Source of the DNA: Echinostoma caproni
Taxonomy: Eukaryota; Platyhelminthes; Trematoda; Plagiorchiida; Echinostomatidae
Direction: 5' to 3'
DNA: 64,000 nt
Assembly: GCA_900618425.1 (NCBI GenBank)
Contig: UZAN01040247.1
Location: 1-64,000 of the forward strand
Under the pieces are notes generated by a model, which saw nothing but the letters and a program-made list of their open reading frames with translations, was not told where the DNA came from and ran no database searches. Of this stretch, positions 48,760 through 60,312 are shown in pieces. Every line of letters starts with the position of its first letter. Position 1 is the first letter of the stretch. The position numbers were made by a program, and so were the translations under genes.

Positions 48760-48880
48760 CATCAGTAGTAGTTGTAGTGTTACAATTCCAAAAGCGATGC
48801 TGGTTGAGGATAATTGCGTATTGACGATTTTAGATGGGATATCACCAATTTGTCATACATAACATAAAACATCACATCAG
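48760..48880 (+). repeat. Dispersed repeat shared with 23580-23700
   Basis: Contains agtagtagttgtagtgttac, then gatgctggttgaggataattg, aligning with the block after the AGT run at 23587. Divergence is considerable. Confidence 0.5.
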
Positions 48881-49051
48881 AAACAGACCATGGCCGTTCT
48901 TGGCGGCATACCAGATAATGCATAGGACAGTTGATAGTTATTCTTTCAGACACATCACTTGGCCTTCGGTGGTCTTATATTTTTAATCATTGAAAAAAAT
49001 CACCAACTCGGTTACTTACTACTCACAAGTGAGTAGTATCTCACAACAGTA

Positions 49052-49092
49052 ATAGTAGTAGTAGTAGTAGTAGTAGTAGTAGCAGTAGTAGT
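49052..49092. repeat. TAG trinucleotide microsatellite
   Basis: About 13 units with one AGC change. It gives a false poly-Leu ORF on the minus strand. Confidence 0.97.
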
Positions 49093-50160
49093 GGTCGAGA
49101 GAACCAAAAGCTTTGGTTCGCTAAGGAGAGAAAAAATTGAACGGTTCCCGGACCATTGTCCGTCACCGGTGGAAAATAACGCACACCATGCGCGAATGTA
49201 TTACGTTTGATTAGATTGCATTTATAGGCTAAAGGAAGGGGCGGGGACACGGAATCATGTGAGTCACACACGGCGGTTAGTTGTGGTAATAAAATATTTT
49301 CCAGACCTTCTAGCAACAAGGAGACACAAGCAGCCCGGTGGCATTTTTACCAAGATTATCTTACGAATGGATCTTTTTCGGCGATCTCTACCATTGAAAC
49401 ACACACACAAGTAAAATAATTGAGCTGTTGCCATGGGGTGAATGACAGCGAATAAAATTACTTCAATGGGCCGTAGCACGGGGGGGGGGAAGGAACGTCA
49501 TGGGGCAGGTAGATTAGCCCCGNCCCACTCCCTGCTCCAAAAGAGATAAAACAAAAAATGCTAACCAAAATGTGCGGGAACGAAATTACAAAGCGTTTTC
49601 CTGGTTGAGGAAAATAAAAATCGGCTGGTTTGGTTGAGGAAAGTCAGCGCAGCACTTGTTCCATGGCAAACATTCAGAATGTGATAAATTGTCGAACCCG
49701 TCAGTTTCGATGATGCCATGCTCACTATGTTTGAATAGATGCAACTTTCTGTTATTGTATTTTGTTCCAAAATCCTGTTGACATCATGGAGTTTCACCAT
49801 AAAAAAAATAACCACCATTCCGCGGATGGAAATGTGTCGGGGTGCAACGGAACGGCCTGGCATGACGCGTGCGAACCTTTACGGACTGGGGAGAAGGCAA
49901 ATTTCAGAAGTAGCTGCTGTAGATGTGAAACTATCCAGCGGGTTTATCCCAGTAATCATTCATCTCAGATTTGTAAAATGTATCCGTTGGGACCTAGCCC
50001 TACTGAGCCCAACTAAACCCCCGAATTCGGGAGAGACAGGGTATGCCCATAACTTACAACAATGCATGCCTTCCGTGCTCAGGCGAGCAGCAAGCATGTC
50101 TGTTATACGAATTGCATAAATATGGTGTATCACAGTTCTCCTCCTTTCTTCCCTCTTCAG

Positions 50161-50252
50161 CTGGACGATCCGAATATGCTGTGCTACATTTGCGGATACT
50201 TAGTCTCCTCCGTCACGGTGATCATTGGAATTGCCATTTTTCAATACTTCTC
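50161..50252 (+). CDS. Exon 4 of class B GPCR: transmembrane segment 1
   Basis: The exon encodes residues 112-141 and two bases of codon 142. The acceptor has a good pyrimidine tract (cctttcttccctcttcag) and the donor is gtaagt. It enters in phase 0 and exits in phase 2. After a short linker (L112-D-D-P-N) comes an uninterrupted hydrophobic stretch from about residue 117 to 141 with the C-x-x-C-G-Y start and the F-Q-Y-F-S end typical of TM1 in class B receptors. This is the first membrane helix after the hormone-binding domain and precedes the first intracellular loop. Confidence 0.92.
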
Positions 50253-50502
50253 GTAAGTCTTTATATCCTCATTTGGAGAGTTGTACTAGACGGACCCGGG
50301 ACTGCGAGCGCCACAGGTGCTTGGGTTTTCAGTGTTTGTCTGTGTATGAAACGTTTGTACACAGTAAAGAGTTTGCTTTAATTGGTTTTCCTCTGAACGT
50401 TCGGCTGCTCGTCGGTACATGACCAACTAGTAAAAATATGTGTTTTTGAAGTTGAAACTGACAGATGAGGGTCATCAAGTTAGCGTGTCTTCTCAAACAT
50501 TT

Positions 50503-50565
50503 GAATGGATGAGTGGATGGATGGATGGATGCATAGATGGATGGATGGACAGATGGGTGGATGGG
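50503..50565. repeat. GGAT tetranucleotide microsatellite
   Basis: Interrupted array of ggat/gatg units. Confidence 0.93.
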
Positions 50566-52219
50566 CCGGGCGTCCGCTTCCGCTAATCACTTAAAATTTA
50601 CTGGCCCAACGTCAGATATCCAAGTATGGGTTCTCCAAATATCGCAAACCGAATGGGACTAGGTTCTAAAAAAAAATATTTTCAAAAACTTTCGATTTAT
50701 TAAGCTTCGCATAAGGTTTCAGTTGTTACAAAAAAACATAAATAAAATATCCGTAACACGATCTATTTAAGATTTAGATCACAACTTGCAACGGGTAAAA
50801 TTGGACAACATTTTGACCCCACACTCGCCCAAAACACATCTCCTTTGCTGGAAGCTATGCATAGGCAAAGGAAGTTTGTCTGCGGTGGCGAACTTGCTTC
50901 AACGTCGGGAATATACATTCTATGCAGTGTACTACTGAGTAGTTCTTGATGAACGATTTGAACAACATGGCTACTGTCCGGTTTGTGGTCTTTTCATAGT
51001 GCGAACAAGCAGTACGTTCACAAAATATGAATGAAATTTAGTGCATCTAAAGGTTTCAGTTTGTGTGCGCTTTGCTTGTAGATATTCCCCACTTTATTTC
51101 TAAAACACTAAGCGACAACAGTTTTGCTTGGTGTTCTGGAGTACAAATGAAGTGAAGTGGTGGATCGATCCAATTTATTTGTCGCTCCAAAGTTTGTGTC
51201 TTCAAAAACCGGGTCAACTAAAGAACTTTTAAAAAGGTAACCTCTTATTATTTTCATTATTGTATACAATTTGGGGAACGTTGGCTTTGGGCAATTGGCA
51301 GATCACTTTTTCGACAACTTTATTAAATGAGTAACACGGTAAAAAGTTAGTTTTCTTCCAGTTCAGTTCCGTCAGTAGCGGCCTAAACCACCGCGAATTT
51401 AAAGGAACTGAAGACTCGGTGAGGTGAGTCCGATCGAACATCATTGGCTATGCGGTTGCAGTTGGGCAGGAAATGCGCTCGGGAGCTGACCAACCACGGC
51501 ATCAGCTAAATGATCAAGAAAACCCAGGAAGCGTGCAGAACTATTCCGTAAAGGATCAACACTCCTTGCCACTGAATTTGCTGACCGTTTCTGCATCGTC
51601 ATTCACACAGACCAGTGTGTTCAGTCACTTTCACCGTGGGTTCATGGAGCGCAAGTCGCAAAAGCAGTTCGCCTGATCCGTCCTCAAAGCTTGTTATTCT
51701 CCGTCTGCCACAATCCATTTCCAGTGATGCCTGTTGATTATCACCCGGAAACGTCTAGCACAACATGTTGTACCGATCCACATTGAGACACATAAATTCA
51801 TTATGAGTTCCGAGTCAAACCCAGTTCAGTTCAATTCATTGCAACCCGTACCAGAAGCTAGCTTTTTCCGCACTATGAGCAAATTCACACATTAAACGGG
51901 ATGTTCCACTAGGTAAGCCAGACAATGGATGAATCACAGATTTATGTCAAGTCATGATTTCAACACTATACACGAACTGCAGTTCCAACTTGTCAATATA
52001 CATTTGGACACCGCTAAATCTCATTTGCAAACTGTAAGCTGAAAGGAGTGACGTCAAGAACCAAAGCAATGCGATACATTTCGTACTGCACGCAGTTGAT
52101 CTCTTCAACGCGATAACTCAAAACAGAGCGAGCGTATTGATCCTCCGGCACCCCGGTCCCACTGCATGTTTTTACCAACAGGTTTTCAAATCAATCATCC
52201 GGTGATCCATCCATCATCG

Positions 52220-52385
52220 GGTGTTGTTGGTCCGGTGGTAATGCCATCAGATTATCACCCCGGAGAGGGGGACGTGTGTTCGAATCCCAACACCTCCGCC
52301 TGACTTTCCTCAAAGTGTGTGTGTTGTACAGCAGCCCATAGATTGGCCAATTTCTCCCGCTCCGTTTTCAAAAAAAGGAGGAAGA
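52220..52385 (+). repeat. SINE-A copy
   Basis: Starts ggtgttgttggtccggtgg and continues atcaccccggagagggggac, gtgttcgaatcccaacacc, then gtgtgttgtacagcagccc and gattggccaatttctcccgc. The promoter boxes are intact, but the tail differs from the 15041 copy. Confidence 0.83.
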
Positions 52386-52437
52386 AACGATGTGCTTATA
52401 TCAGCGTTCAGACAACTCTCCACGATCTTACCGGCTT

Positions 52438-52454
52438 ACACACACACACACACA
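52438..52454. repeat. CA dinucleotide microsatellite
   Basis: Eight CA units. A GT run of similar size lies at 52922-52937. Confidence 0.92.
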
Positions 52455-53734
52455 GTATAGACACGTTTCATTATTATCGATCAGTTTTGGATCAGCAGTC
52501 TTGTGGAGGATCAGCTGTTTCAGCTTGGCTCATTGAACAAATAACTAATGAAAAAACATTGTACCAGTGTAACAGGCCACAAAACAATAGTAACAATTTC
52601 TAGTTGGAATAAACTGAAATTTCATCCACCCACCCACTTCCTACTGACTACATAAATCGAACCGATTTAGTTATTTTCACGCACAATTTGGAATCTACCT
52701 TGTATTGTTCTTCTTGGTAAACAATTTGACGACCACCACCAGTACCTTGGGTCTATTTGGCGTCAAACAAGGCGTGCAGTAAAACACCCCGGGGGTGGGA
52801 GAATATACCAAATGCACATCAAATCAAACTGTTCCGCACTGTGAGTCGAAGCCGCTTACCACCTAGCGCGAATTTCGTCAAATGAAGCAAATTCAGCTGA
52901 AGGGTAACAACCCAACAAGTTGTGTGTGTGTGTGTGCGTGTATGTGAATTGAACTAAGCGCGAAGTTTATTGAAATTTATCAATTTGTGCCCATGACCGT
53001 TGGGAACATCGTTTAAAACGGCCTGTCCAAACCGGGCAGCAAAGCCGGTTAGGGACAATGATGAGGCAATTTGTCGCCTCAGTTGATCACTCCTTGCCTG
53101 AATTACACATACACGCACACACTGTGAGAATCAAAACAGATCAAGAATCAGAGGATAATCTCCGAATTTCTACCGTGTCCGTTTCTAAAGGGAAAAATCG
53201 ATACCGCTTGACGATCTAATTGAATAGTATTTTAGAATGAACACAATTAATGTTTGTTTTTTTTCAATGCAGACTTCATGCTCATTTTATCATCAGAGGT
53301 AGTACTGTGTTATAAGAATATCTTGCTTTTGTGTTTTCTCTGTGGTCGTTCCGTTTTTTACCAATTCTCGATTCACAATATTACTTTGGCATGCGTCCAT
53401 GCGGTATGATTCACAAGAAATTACGCTACTTTTGGCAAATATCTATAATTGCTACCCTCGAACGTAAACATTATGACAATGAGATAGTCAACGTTCTTGG
53501 TGATGTGGTTGCCAGGAACACATAGTGAGTAATTGCAGAGGATGAAAAGTGATTCCTACGGAAATGTTTTGGTGTGTAGTGCGATTACAATTTTGATTAA
53601 TATCTTTTATTGCTGACTGTTCATCAAAAATAACTAATAATCTTAGTCATCAAAACGGGGAACTTCAAACATTTTCTGCTGTTATACAACATTCTGACTG
53701 TAATGATGTAAGTAGTTCCGTTCCCCTTGATTTC

Positions 53735-55080
53735 TTTACAACCAGTATTCATGCACTTTGATGCACCGGTTTTGGTTGCTGTCAATTGGTTACCCATCTA
53801 GACGAACCAGTATTAGACAGACGAGAACGTTGGTGATAGAGTTGAAGAGAAAATGGATAATTTCCTTAGATACAAGTTGAAAAGGAATTGAAGTGCTCGA
53901 GCGCCATTGTTTACCAAACTCGGCCAGATTACTCAGTGCCTCTAACCAGCCAGGAAACCGAACGGGACCTATGTGACCCCGTGTCCAAGTTGGGGCTTTC
54001 ATACCTTCACGCCAGGTCTTTGTTTGACTGCCCTTGACCTTTTTCCAACCGCTACTTGCCTCGGCGAACATCGCTCGCCGTGGCAATCTATCTGGAGATC
54101 AATCACTTTGTTCAGAGTATGATCGTGATTACCTAAAATTCTAACTCTCACTTTAGCATTACTTCTCGGATTTGAATACCAGACTCATGCAACGCGGCGC
54201 AAACAGCTGTAATCGAACACGGACAACCTGTTCTAATCCTGTTCCCGTAACAGTCAAATCACTGCATCGTAGAGCAGAACTGATCGAACTGCCGCAGTAT
54301 ACACTCGACTCTTCACAGACAGTCGGATGTCGCGGTGGCGCAACCCGGTGTTTCAAGTTGGCAAGCGCTAATCGAGCCTTCTGTGTTCGTGCAAACACTT
54401 TATCCGTAATGCATCCACCGGGTGATATACAGCTGCCCTAATAATCAAAATGTTCGACTTTCTCTAATGCTTTCCCAGTTAGAGTGTGGTTGGGCTAGAC
54501 CAGCCCAGTCTTGTGGAAACATGTTACGCTATGAAGGTACAAAACCCATGCGGAACATGGCTACACAAGCATTCAAACAATCTAGGAAAATTGACAACCT
54601 ACCAGGATCTTTACTTAGTAGTATAATGTAGACTGCACACTCCAGATCAGGCAGTCTACCACCTGGCAGCAAATCAATGCGTCCACCGCGCACGAAGATA
54701 GCACTGCTTCAAGGGTCACATCTGTGATAAGGTTAGATCGAAACGGAAAGACCGGGCAGCCCTGACGAACACCACTTTCTGCAATGAACTGGGATTTGGC
54801 TTCGGCTTCGGCTATTCGTATTAAGCAATTTTACTACAGAAATAAACCTCTCGGTACACCTTTCAATGAGAGGTAGCTCCAGACTACCGATTTATCGTCT
54901 GAGTCAATTGTTTTTGACACGGGATCTCCAATCCCGGAGAGATTGAAAATCTTGGCTGTGAGATAGCAAAGGCGGATGAAAACACAGTACACGGGGAACA
55001 GAATTTGCTCACTTGTTGAAATATTTTTCACATTCGGTTCAAAAAGGTAATCCTGGCCCCCCAAATGACAGGGTATTATA
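53735..55080 (-). pseudogene. RTE-like LINE relic, most complete copy
   Basis: Minus-strand blocks in order: a degenerate E-Q-I block (about 55020), T-I-D-S-D-D-K-S-V-V-W-S-Y-L-S-L-K-G-V-P (about 54905-54850), S-G-V-R-Q-G-C-P-V-F-P-F (about 54760), R-T-Q-K-A-R-L-A-L-A-N-L-K-H (about 54395), and P-R-R-A-M-F-A-E-A-S-S-G-W-K-K with Q-T-K-T-W (54083-54020). The 3' end (caaccaaaaccggtgcatca, then ggttgtaa) finishes at about 53735 and matches the tails of the other RTE copies. The endonuclease domain was not recognised. Frameshifts and stops make it inactive. Confidence 0.88.
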
Positions 55081-56221
55081 TAAGTTCATGGCGCAGTCGG
55101 AAATTTTAGTCGCATTGTCCACCTTGAAAATAACCTTCGTTTGAGCAAACCGTAAAATCGGATATCTACGATAATACGAAATAGTCAGTAGCACATCTGA
55201 AACGACGACCCCAGTTGTTGACTTAGTATTGAGTGGACAAATTTTTACACTGTTGTAAAACCTGCTCAATCTGTTTTCTAAAGTCAAGCACTAAGGTGAA
55301 ACATGCGAAATAATACATTTTGGATTTTTCAAATTTAAAGAAATCCCTGTAAAACCTTCTATCGAACGTTGACTTACGGTCCACGGATACGAGTGTGTTT
55401 CCCCTTCGTTTTCAGTTTTTCACGTTTACAAAAACATCTGATGCAAGGTTTCTTCAAGAAAACAATTGCACTCCCAATGTACTTCATTTTTGACTGAGTA
55501 GTATATCTGTGCTGTTTAACTTTAGCCGTGAAAGTTCGTTGAAAGAGTGCAGTTTCAGCTAGTTGCATCCTGGCTACATAATTTGCAATGAATACGCCGA
55601 AGATTTGAGTGAAAAATTGGAGGGAAGGTGATTTATCTGAAGGATAGTTACCGATCCCTAAGGTTCTGTTGTTTTCTGAAGGCAACAAAAATTGTCTTGG
55701 TGACTTCATTTGGACCCATTTTATGGTGTGCATTCGCCTCATTCCTTCTGAACCAGAAGCATATGGATGCGTTTGAGTTGTCCACGATGCAAATATTGTA
55801 ATAATATCTGTCTTTTTACTGTCTTTTTTATTTAATAAACAAATGTACCAGAATTTTGAGGGTAGGAGTGTGTTGCAATCATCAAGGCTCTTTTTGGTGA
55901 AACTGAGAGCAATATGGGACCGCGCGACAGTGAAACTTCAGCAACTCTGATATGAGCCTAATCAAGCAGTCTTCGGGAGTTTGTGTAATGTTCACGTCAG
56001 GATTGCCGATTGGCCATTGGGATAGAAAGTTTTTAACAAGTTTAGTTACGACGGTTCAAAGTCCCTGTTCGTGTGGTCCAAGATCTCTCACTCAGTGTAG
56101 CGTTGCGAAGTTTCCGGTACGGAACATCTTATAACTATTTCGACAAAAGAAATAAACCGCAACAGAAAGATTTTGAGGACAGATGATACTAACTCATGAC
56201 ACGTTTTACCAAGTGGTATCA

Positions 56222-56273
56222 ATAGATATATATATAATATGTCTATATAATATATAATATAATATATATATGA
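56222..56273. repeat. AT-rich simple repeat
   Basis: ATAT/TATAATA array. Confidence 0.9.
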
Positions 56274-56841
56274 GTAAAGAAGCCACAAACACGGGTTTGC
56301 AAAATGTATCCTGGATCATTTTGCGGTATCTGTACACATACATACTGCAGTTTATGTGATCATTAATATAAGGTCCGTAAATAATAAATAAATAATAAAT
56401 AAACCATGGGCGGTGTCAAAATTACTCACCAAACACACTTGATACCAAGGTGGCACCAGAGTGACAAGCCATTCACGCTGTTTGCACAGTTTGGGATGTT
56501 AATTTTGAATGGATAGCGCCTCGGCGTACTTCATAACCTGGGTGTTGTTTATTTTGCAGAGGATTCTTAACGCGTTGAACATGATGACACGGTGTTACAT
56601 TTCGACCAAGTGTTGTGTGATCGAAGAACTGAGTTTACCATGGGTCATTGGTGACCTCATACTTCCGAAGTTCCCACTCATTGTTTTCTGAAGCCAGGCC
56701 GGGATGTGCGTGCTTACTCGATAACGCAGTTGTCTCTCCGTTATGCCGATGTATATGGCCCTGTAACTGATAGATACAATTAGATTTGGTGTGGTGAGAC
56801 AGCGGTTGTTTCACTGACCATATATATCAATGATCACATAT

Positions 56842-56890
56842 ACTGCAGCATGCACGTGTACAGATGCAACGAAATGATCCGGGATATGTT
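56842..56890 (+). repeat. Short dispersed repeat shared with 15832-15882
   Basis: ctgcagcatgcacgtgtaca followed by gatgcaacgaaatgatc, nearly the same as the earlier copy. An AT array follows after about 60 bases. Confidence 0.55.
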
Positions 56891-56951
56891 CTACAAACCT
56901 GTGTTTCTGGCTTCTTCATTCTAATTGGTTACTGGGAAACTATGCTTTCAC

Positions 56952-57014
56952 TATATATATATATATACTATATATATGCATATTTATATATACATATATA
57001 TATAATATATATAG
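56952..57014. repeat. AT-rich simple repeat
   Basis: Imperfect TATA/CATA array. Confidence 0.92.
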
Positions 57015-58066
57015 ACAGCAAACTTTGCGGAACGAAGTGCAGCCAATGAGGCTGAAGAGCAAGTCACACGCATTCATCAACAAATCACGTCAACTGAGCT
57101 CTCGGGATTGGGTAAAACAATCATCTTACCCGTATCCTACAACCACCAACCAACGGACCGGGATAAATGAAACAATCTTTTCCCGATATGAACTTCAACA
57201 AGGAACACAGCAGCACAAATCTACATGGTTTATTACCTGGATAATTTCGCCCAGATAAAATACCGGCTCCTACAGTCAAGCAACCGCTTTCTGAGTATGC
57301 TAAAGGGCATCAATTTTAACAATTCGTCTGTGGGTGCTCGGCCAACTACCTAAGTAGCACCGAGCGGCAGCTTCGACGGCCGGTAAAAGAAACTGGGGAA
57401 CCAATCACAGACGAATGATCACGGTCAAATGGTCAACACAACACCACACATCAGCGTCACCGATCGCGCGTCACGTGTTAGAGACAAGTGAATGTGACCA
57501 CGGCATTTAAGAGTATCTTCAAAAATCTCGTTTGCTTCAGCTTGCAGAGGTGATTGCCTTGAAAACAATGGAAACCTAAACTGAGCATGCAGAAAGAGTT
57601 ATTATTTTTAGCTCTAATCTTGCCTTGGTTGAAAGATGATCAGAGAGAACACTAACAGCTCATTCACGGTAACCGATACTTATTAGATTTCATTCAATTG
57701 TTTTTTACCACAGTATGTACTTGAAGACATGCAGCGAAATCCTTCCGAAACTATATTGTTCTGCGGTGTCCGTTAATCAAGAACCAAGATAAATTATTTC
57801 AGATCAATTCGGTAGCGGTACAACAAAACACTATTTTTTTCGGTAGATCCGGGGGGGGGCGAAGGTTTTATTCTTGACCTTCAATGCTGATTCGATCGCT
57901 AGTTATTACCAAACCCACCACAAACACTTTCCCAAAGCTGTGAAATATCGATATTCACCCTGAATTATTTTTTTCTTGAAGCAAACAGATTCAGTTCAAT
58001 TTTCAATGTGACTTGCCTTACACCACATTCCACCATTCCGCTTGTGCCGCCCTCTCACCGTGTCAG

Positions 58067-58172
58067 ATCACTAAAATGTGTACGAAACGGGATTCACACC
58101 AACTTCATGCTCTCACTATTGATTCGAGCGATCGTATGGTTTACCTCAGCTACCATAACCTATTATCACGTG
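58067..58172 (+). CDS. Exon 5 of class B GPCR: intracellular loop 1 and TM2
   Basis: The exon encodes residues 142 (last base) to 177. The acceptor is ctcaccgtgtcag and the donor is gtaagt, with entry in phase 2 and exit in phase 0. The loop reads S-L-K-C-V-R-N-G-I-H-T-N, the class B signature at the TM1-TM2 junction. It is closest to CRF, DH44 and related receptors (pattern L-K/R-C-x-R-N-x-I-H-x-N). H152 and R162 are ten residues apart, as are the conserved class B positions H2.50 and R2.60. TM2 continues to V177. TM3, with its cysteine and the Trp-x-x-x-Glu-Gly motif, is not visible between 58173 and 64000, so the gene continues outside the window. Receptor subtype is an inference; membership of class B is secure. 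Confidence 0.93.
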
Positions 58173-58623
58173 GTAAGTCCCCGTTTGCGTTAATCTTTAA
58201 GCCCCGTATTGTCAATCGAATTCCTAATTAATCTGATGGAATGAAGTAATAGGAATAGTGGAATTGATTAATTACAGTTCACCTCCCGCCCTCAATCTGA
58301 TAAAAGCAAACAAACAGCACAATGGTACTGAAATTCGAACGGGTTGCTTAGTTGAACGAATTTGTGGGACTTGTGAACATACACGCGCTCCGCAATTCAC
58401 ATCTCTCAATTCGATGTTTGGTGATTAAGCTTTGTAGTACTCATCCATCTTGAGTTGTGTTCCGGGGCAATTCACCAGGGACCGCTTTTCATGACTTGAG
58501 CCAAGCGGGACTATTTTGTGCGCAATTTTCTGTGTGACCTAGTCCATCCTACGAGAACGCGCATCGATGCCTAATGGGCTTAAAAAAGCTTGAAAATATA
58601 TATATATATTCAGTAGTTGGAGT

Positions 58624-59262
58624 TTATTTAAACTTGATGCTTATTTCTCGATAAAACGAATTGGATTGGACTATTAGATCCGTATAGGCATGTTTGGATG
58701 AGCTCATCCATCCAATACGAGAGAAATGGAACAAAACAACAGTTTTTCGGTTGACGACGTTTCGATCCTTTTGGAAGGCATTTTTCAAGTCGATTAACCA
58801 GCGAACATTAAACAAAATTTGTAACATAAACCGCGTCAAACGGAGGTCCCTTTGATTGATCCATGGGAAGGAAAAATTGAGTTGTTTTGTATTTGTGTGT
58901 GTGTACGGTAAATCAGAGCATGGAAATTATGAATGAAACAAAGAGCTGAGAAAGACGTCAATTGGAGATCGGAGGTTAGTCCGTGAACAGTTTAGTGGTG
59001 TGACGAGATTTAATGTTGTGCGTTGGTATACATGGTTGTGTGTGGGAGAGGGGGAAGGTTGGTTGTGTATGTGGCATCAAGCCAGTGAATTGATAATTGG
59101 GCCCTGTCTGATCGCTTGAATTGAATACAGAGCGATAGTTGAATTGCTCTCAAGCATCCTAAGCTTCGATGTATTTCTTAGAGGGTGTTTGGATTTGCTG
59201 TCATGTTCGGCTACTCGCTTCTTTAGTAGTCGACTTCTTTGTTCAAGGTACGTGGCTGACAC
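58624..59262 (-). pseudogene. Penelope-like element fragment (GIY-YIG and 3' part)
   Basis: The minus-strand ORF 59262-59077 begins S-A-T-Y-L-E-Q-R-S-R-L-L-K-K-R-V-A-E-H, a degenerate GIY-YIG segment (normally G-A-T-Y-L-G-Q-T followed by the Arg-rich helix). About 240 bases later a second open stretch (58839-58624) reads K-N-A-F-Q-K-D-R-N-V-V-N-R-K-T, which I take to be the downstream part of the element. No reverse transcriptase is attached. Confidence 0.72.
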
Positions 59263-59594
59263 TATTTACATCTTATCTCTTAAAAATTACTATGATTCCC
59301 GTTATTGAGTTCAAACGTTGCTCTTGGTCTATTGAATAAATACCAAATTCCAGGAGTGTGTACAAATTGAACTATCTAATCCAAACACGCGATTCAAAAA
59401 TTGTATCTTCTAAGTTTTTTTTAATATAAGATAATCATAATAGAAGAACTGCTGGAATATACATATTGACTGTGAATTTATAGATTCCCTAAATTAAACA
59501 TTAAATTCAATGGATGATCCCGATAAGGAAAGATCGAAGCAGTCGGTGGGNGGTGGGATCACGTGACTCAGCTGTGGCATTGTACAAAATCGAG

Positions 59595-59610
59595 AGAGAG
59601 AGAGAGACGG
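59595..59610. repeat. GA dinucleotide microsatellite
   Basis: About eight GA units. Confidence 0.9.
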
Positions 59611-59838
59611 GGGGAGCGTCAACGACTGAATTCGATCACCACCACCACCACCGAGGGTACAGATCTTCTCACGATCCCGACCTCAATCGACTCTCGAACT
59701 CAACAAAGCTGGGCAACCTCTACAAATCCGCTTATACATTATTTTTTCCGGTGTATATCAGACGTTCTGAGTGGCAAACGCATTGCTATGAAATGGTACG
59801 TTTCAGACCCAGCCAACATAATCTCTTCCAAATAGTGT

Positions 59839-60312
59839 GGATACCCTCGGGGTTAAGCAGAACTTAATGCTACCAGGACAGCGTCCCCAGGTTTTGGATA
59901 AGAGGAATACCCTCACAGAAGAAGGTCAGCTGTGAATAAGTTTTGAAATACCGCAACAAATAAGCAGTGGAGAACAAACAGCGGCAACGGGGCTACCAGG
60001 GTGTGGTGAATTTCAGTTTGGTTACCTGGATCCAGTTTACAAACCGCATAAGCCTAGTGACGGTGTCGTGACAAGGATTGATGTGACTGGCCGTTGAAAA
60101 CTAAAGTCAGTGACACCCTCACTTCCGAGGTGAGAGATTACTTCGGGCTACCTTGCAGTTCACACTTGGTTGTGCAAAGGCTATGGGTGCTCCGTCAAAA
60201 TAAGAAAACGCTGAGTGACCCTGAGAACGTGTCTCTTTTACTTCATCATCATGATCATGTCTGGAGCCTACTTATCCTTTCCAAGGAGCCAACCGCAGTT
60301 AAGTAAAGTAAG
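59839..60312 (+). repeat. Single diverged copy of the inverted-repeat arm unit
   Basis: Aligns throughout with the arms at 18664-19166 and 21608-22110: ggataccctcggggttaagc, ataccgcaacaaataagcag, cataagcctagtgacggtgtc, catcatgatcatgtctggagc and ctttccaaggagccaac, ending in ttaagtaaagtaagtaatta. Many substitutions and small indels separate it from the arms. It shows that the arm unit is a dispersed repeat of about 480-500 bp with an A/T-rich 3' end. Confidence 0.85.

Larger units (their letters stand above)
44276..50160 (+). other. Intron 3 of the GPCR gene (5.9 kb)
   Basis: The intron runs from donor gtgagt to acceptor ccctcttcag. It contains a foldback-family copy with the 589-base gap, a TAG microsatellite and a dispersed repeat. 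ORFs such as 45023-45286 (87 codons, plus) and 48204-48695 (163 codons, minus) match nothing I know. Confidence 0.85.
50253..58066 (+). other. Intron 4 of the GPCR gene (7.8 kb)
   Basis: The intron runs from donor gtaagt to acceptor ctcaccgtgtcag. It contains a GGAT microsatellite, a SINE-A, a minus-strand RTE relic and AT-rich arrays. Stretches 50570-52215, 52600-53700 and 55300-56840 otherwise hold only short unsupported ORFs. The largest is 122 codons at 55374-55742 on the minus strand, just upstream of the RTE relic in its own orientation, and unrecognised. Confidence 0.85.

Noticed and set aside
55374..55742. 122-codon minus ORF upstream of the RTE relic as its endonuclease
   Set aside because: Its orientation would fit, but none of the apurinic-endonuclease motifs is visible, so I left it unassigned.
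59839..59925. 5S rRNA-derived SINE promoter in the inverted-repeat arm family (gttaagcag followed by ttggat)
   Set aside because: The motif spacing does not fit 5S internal control regions, and the two other copies (18664, 21608) lack the key bases.
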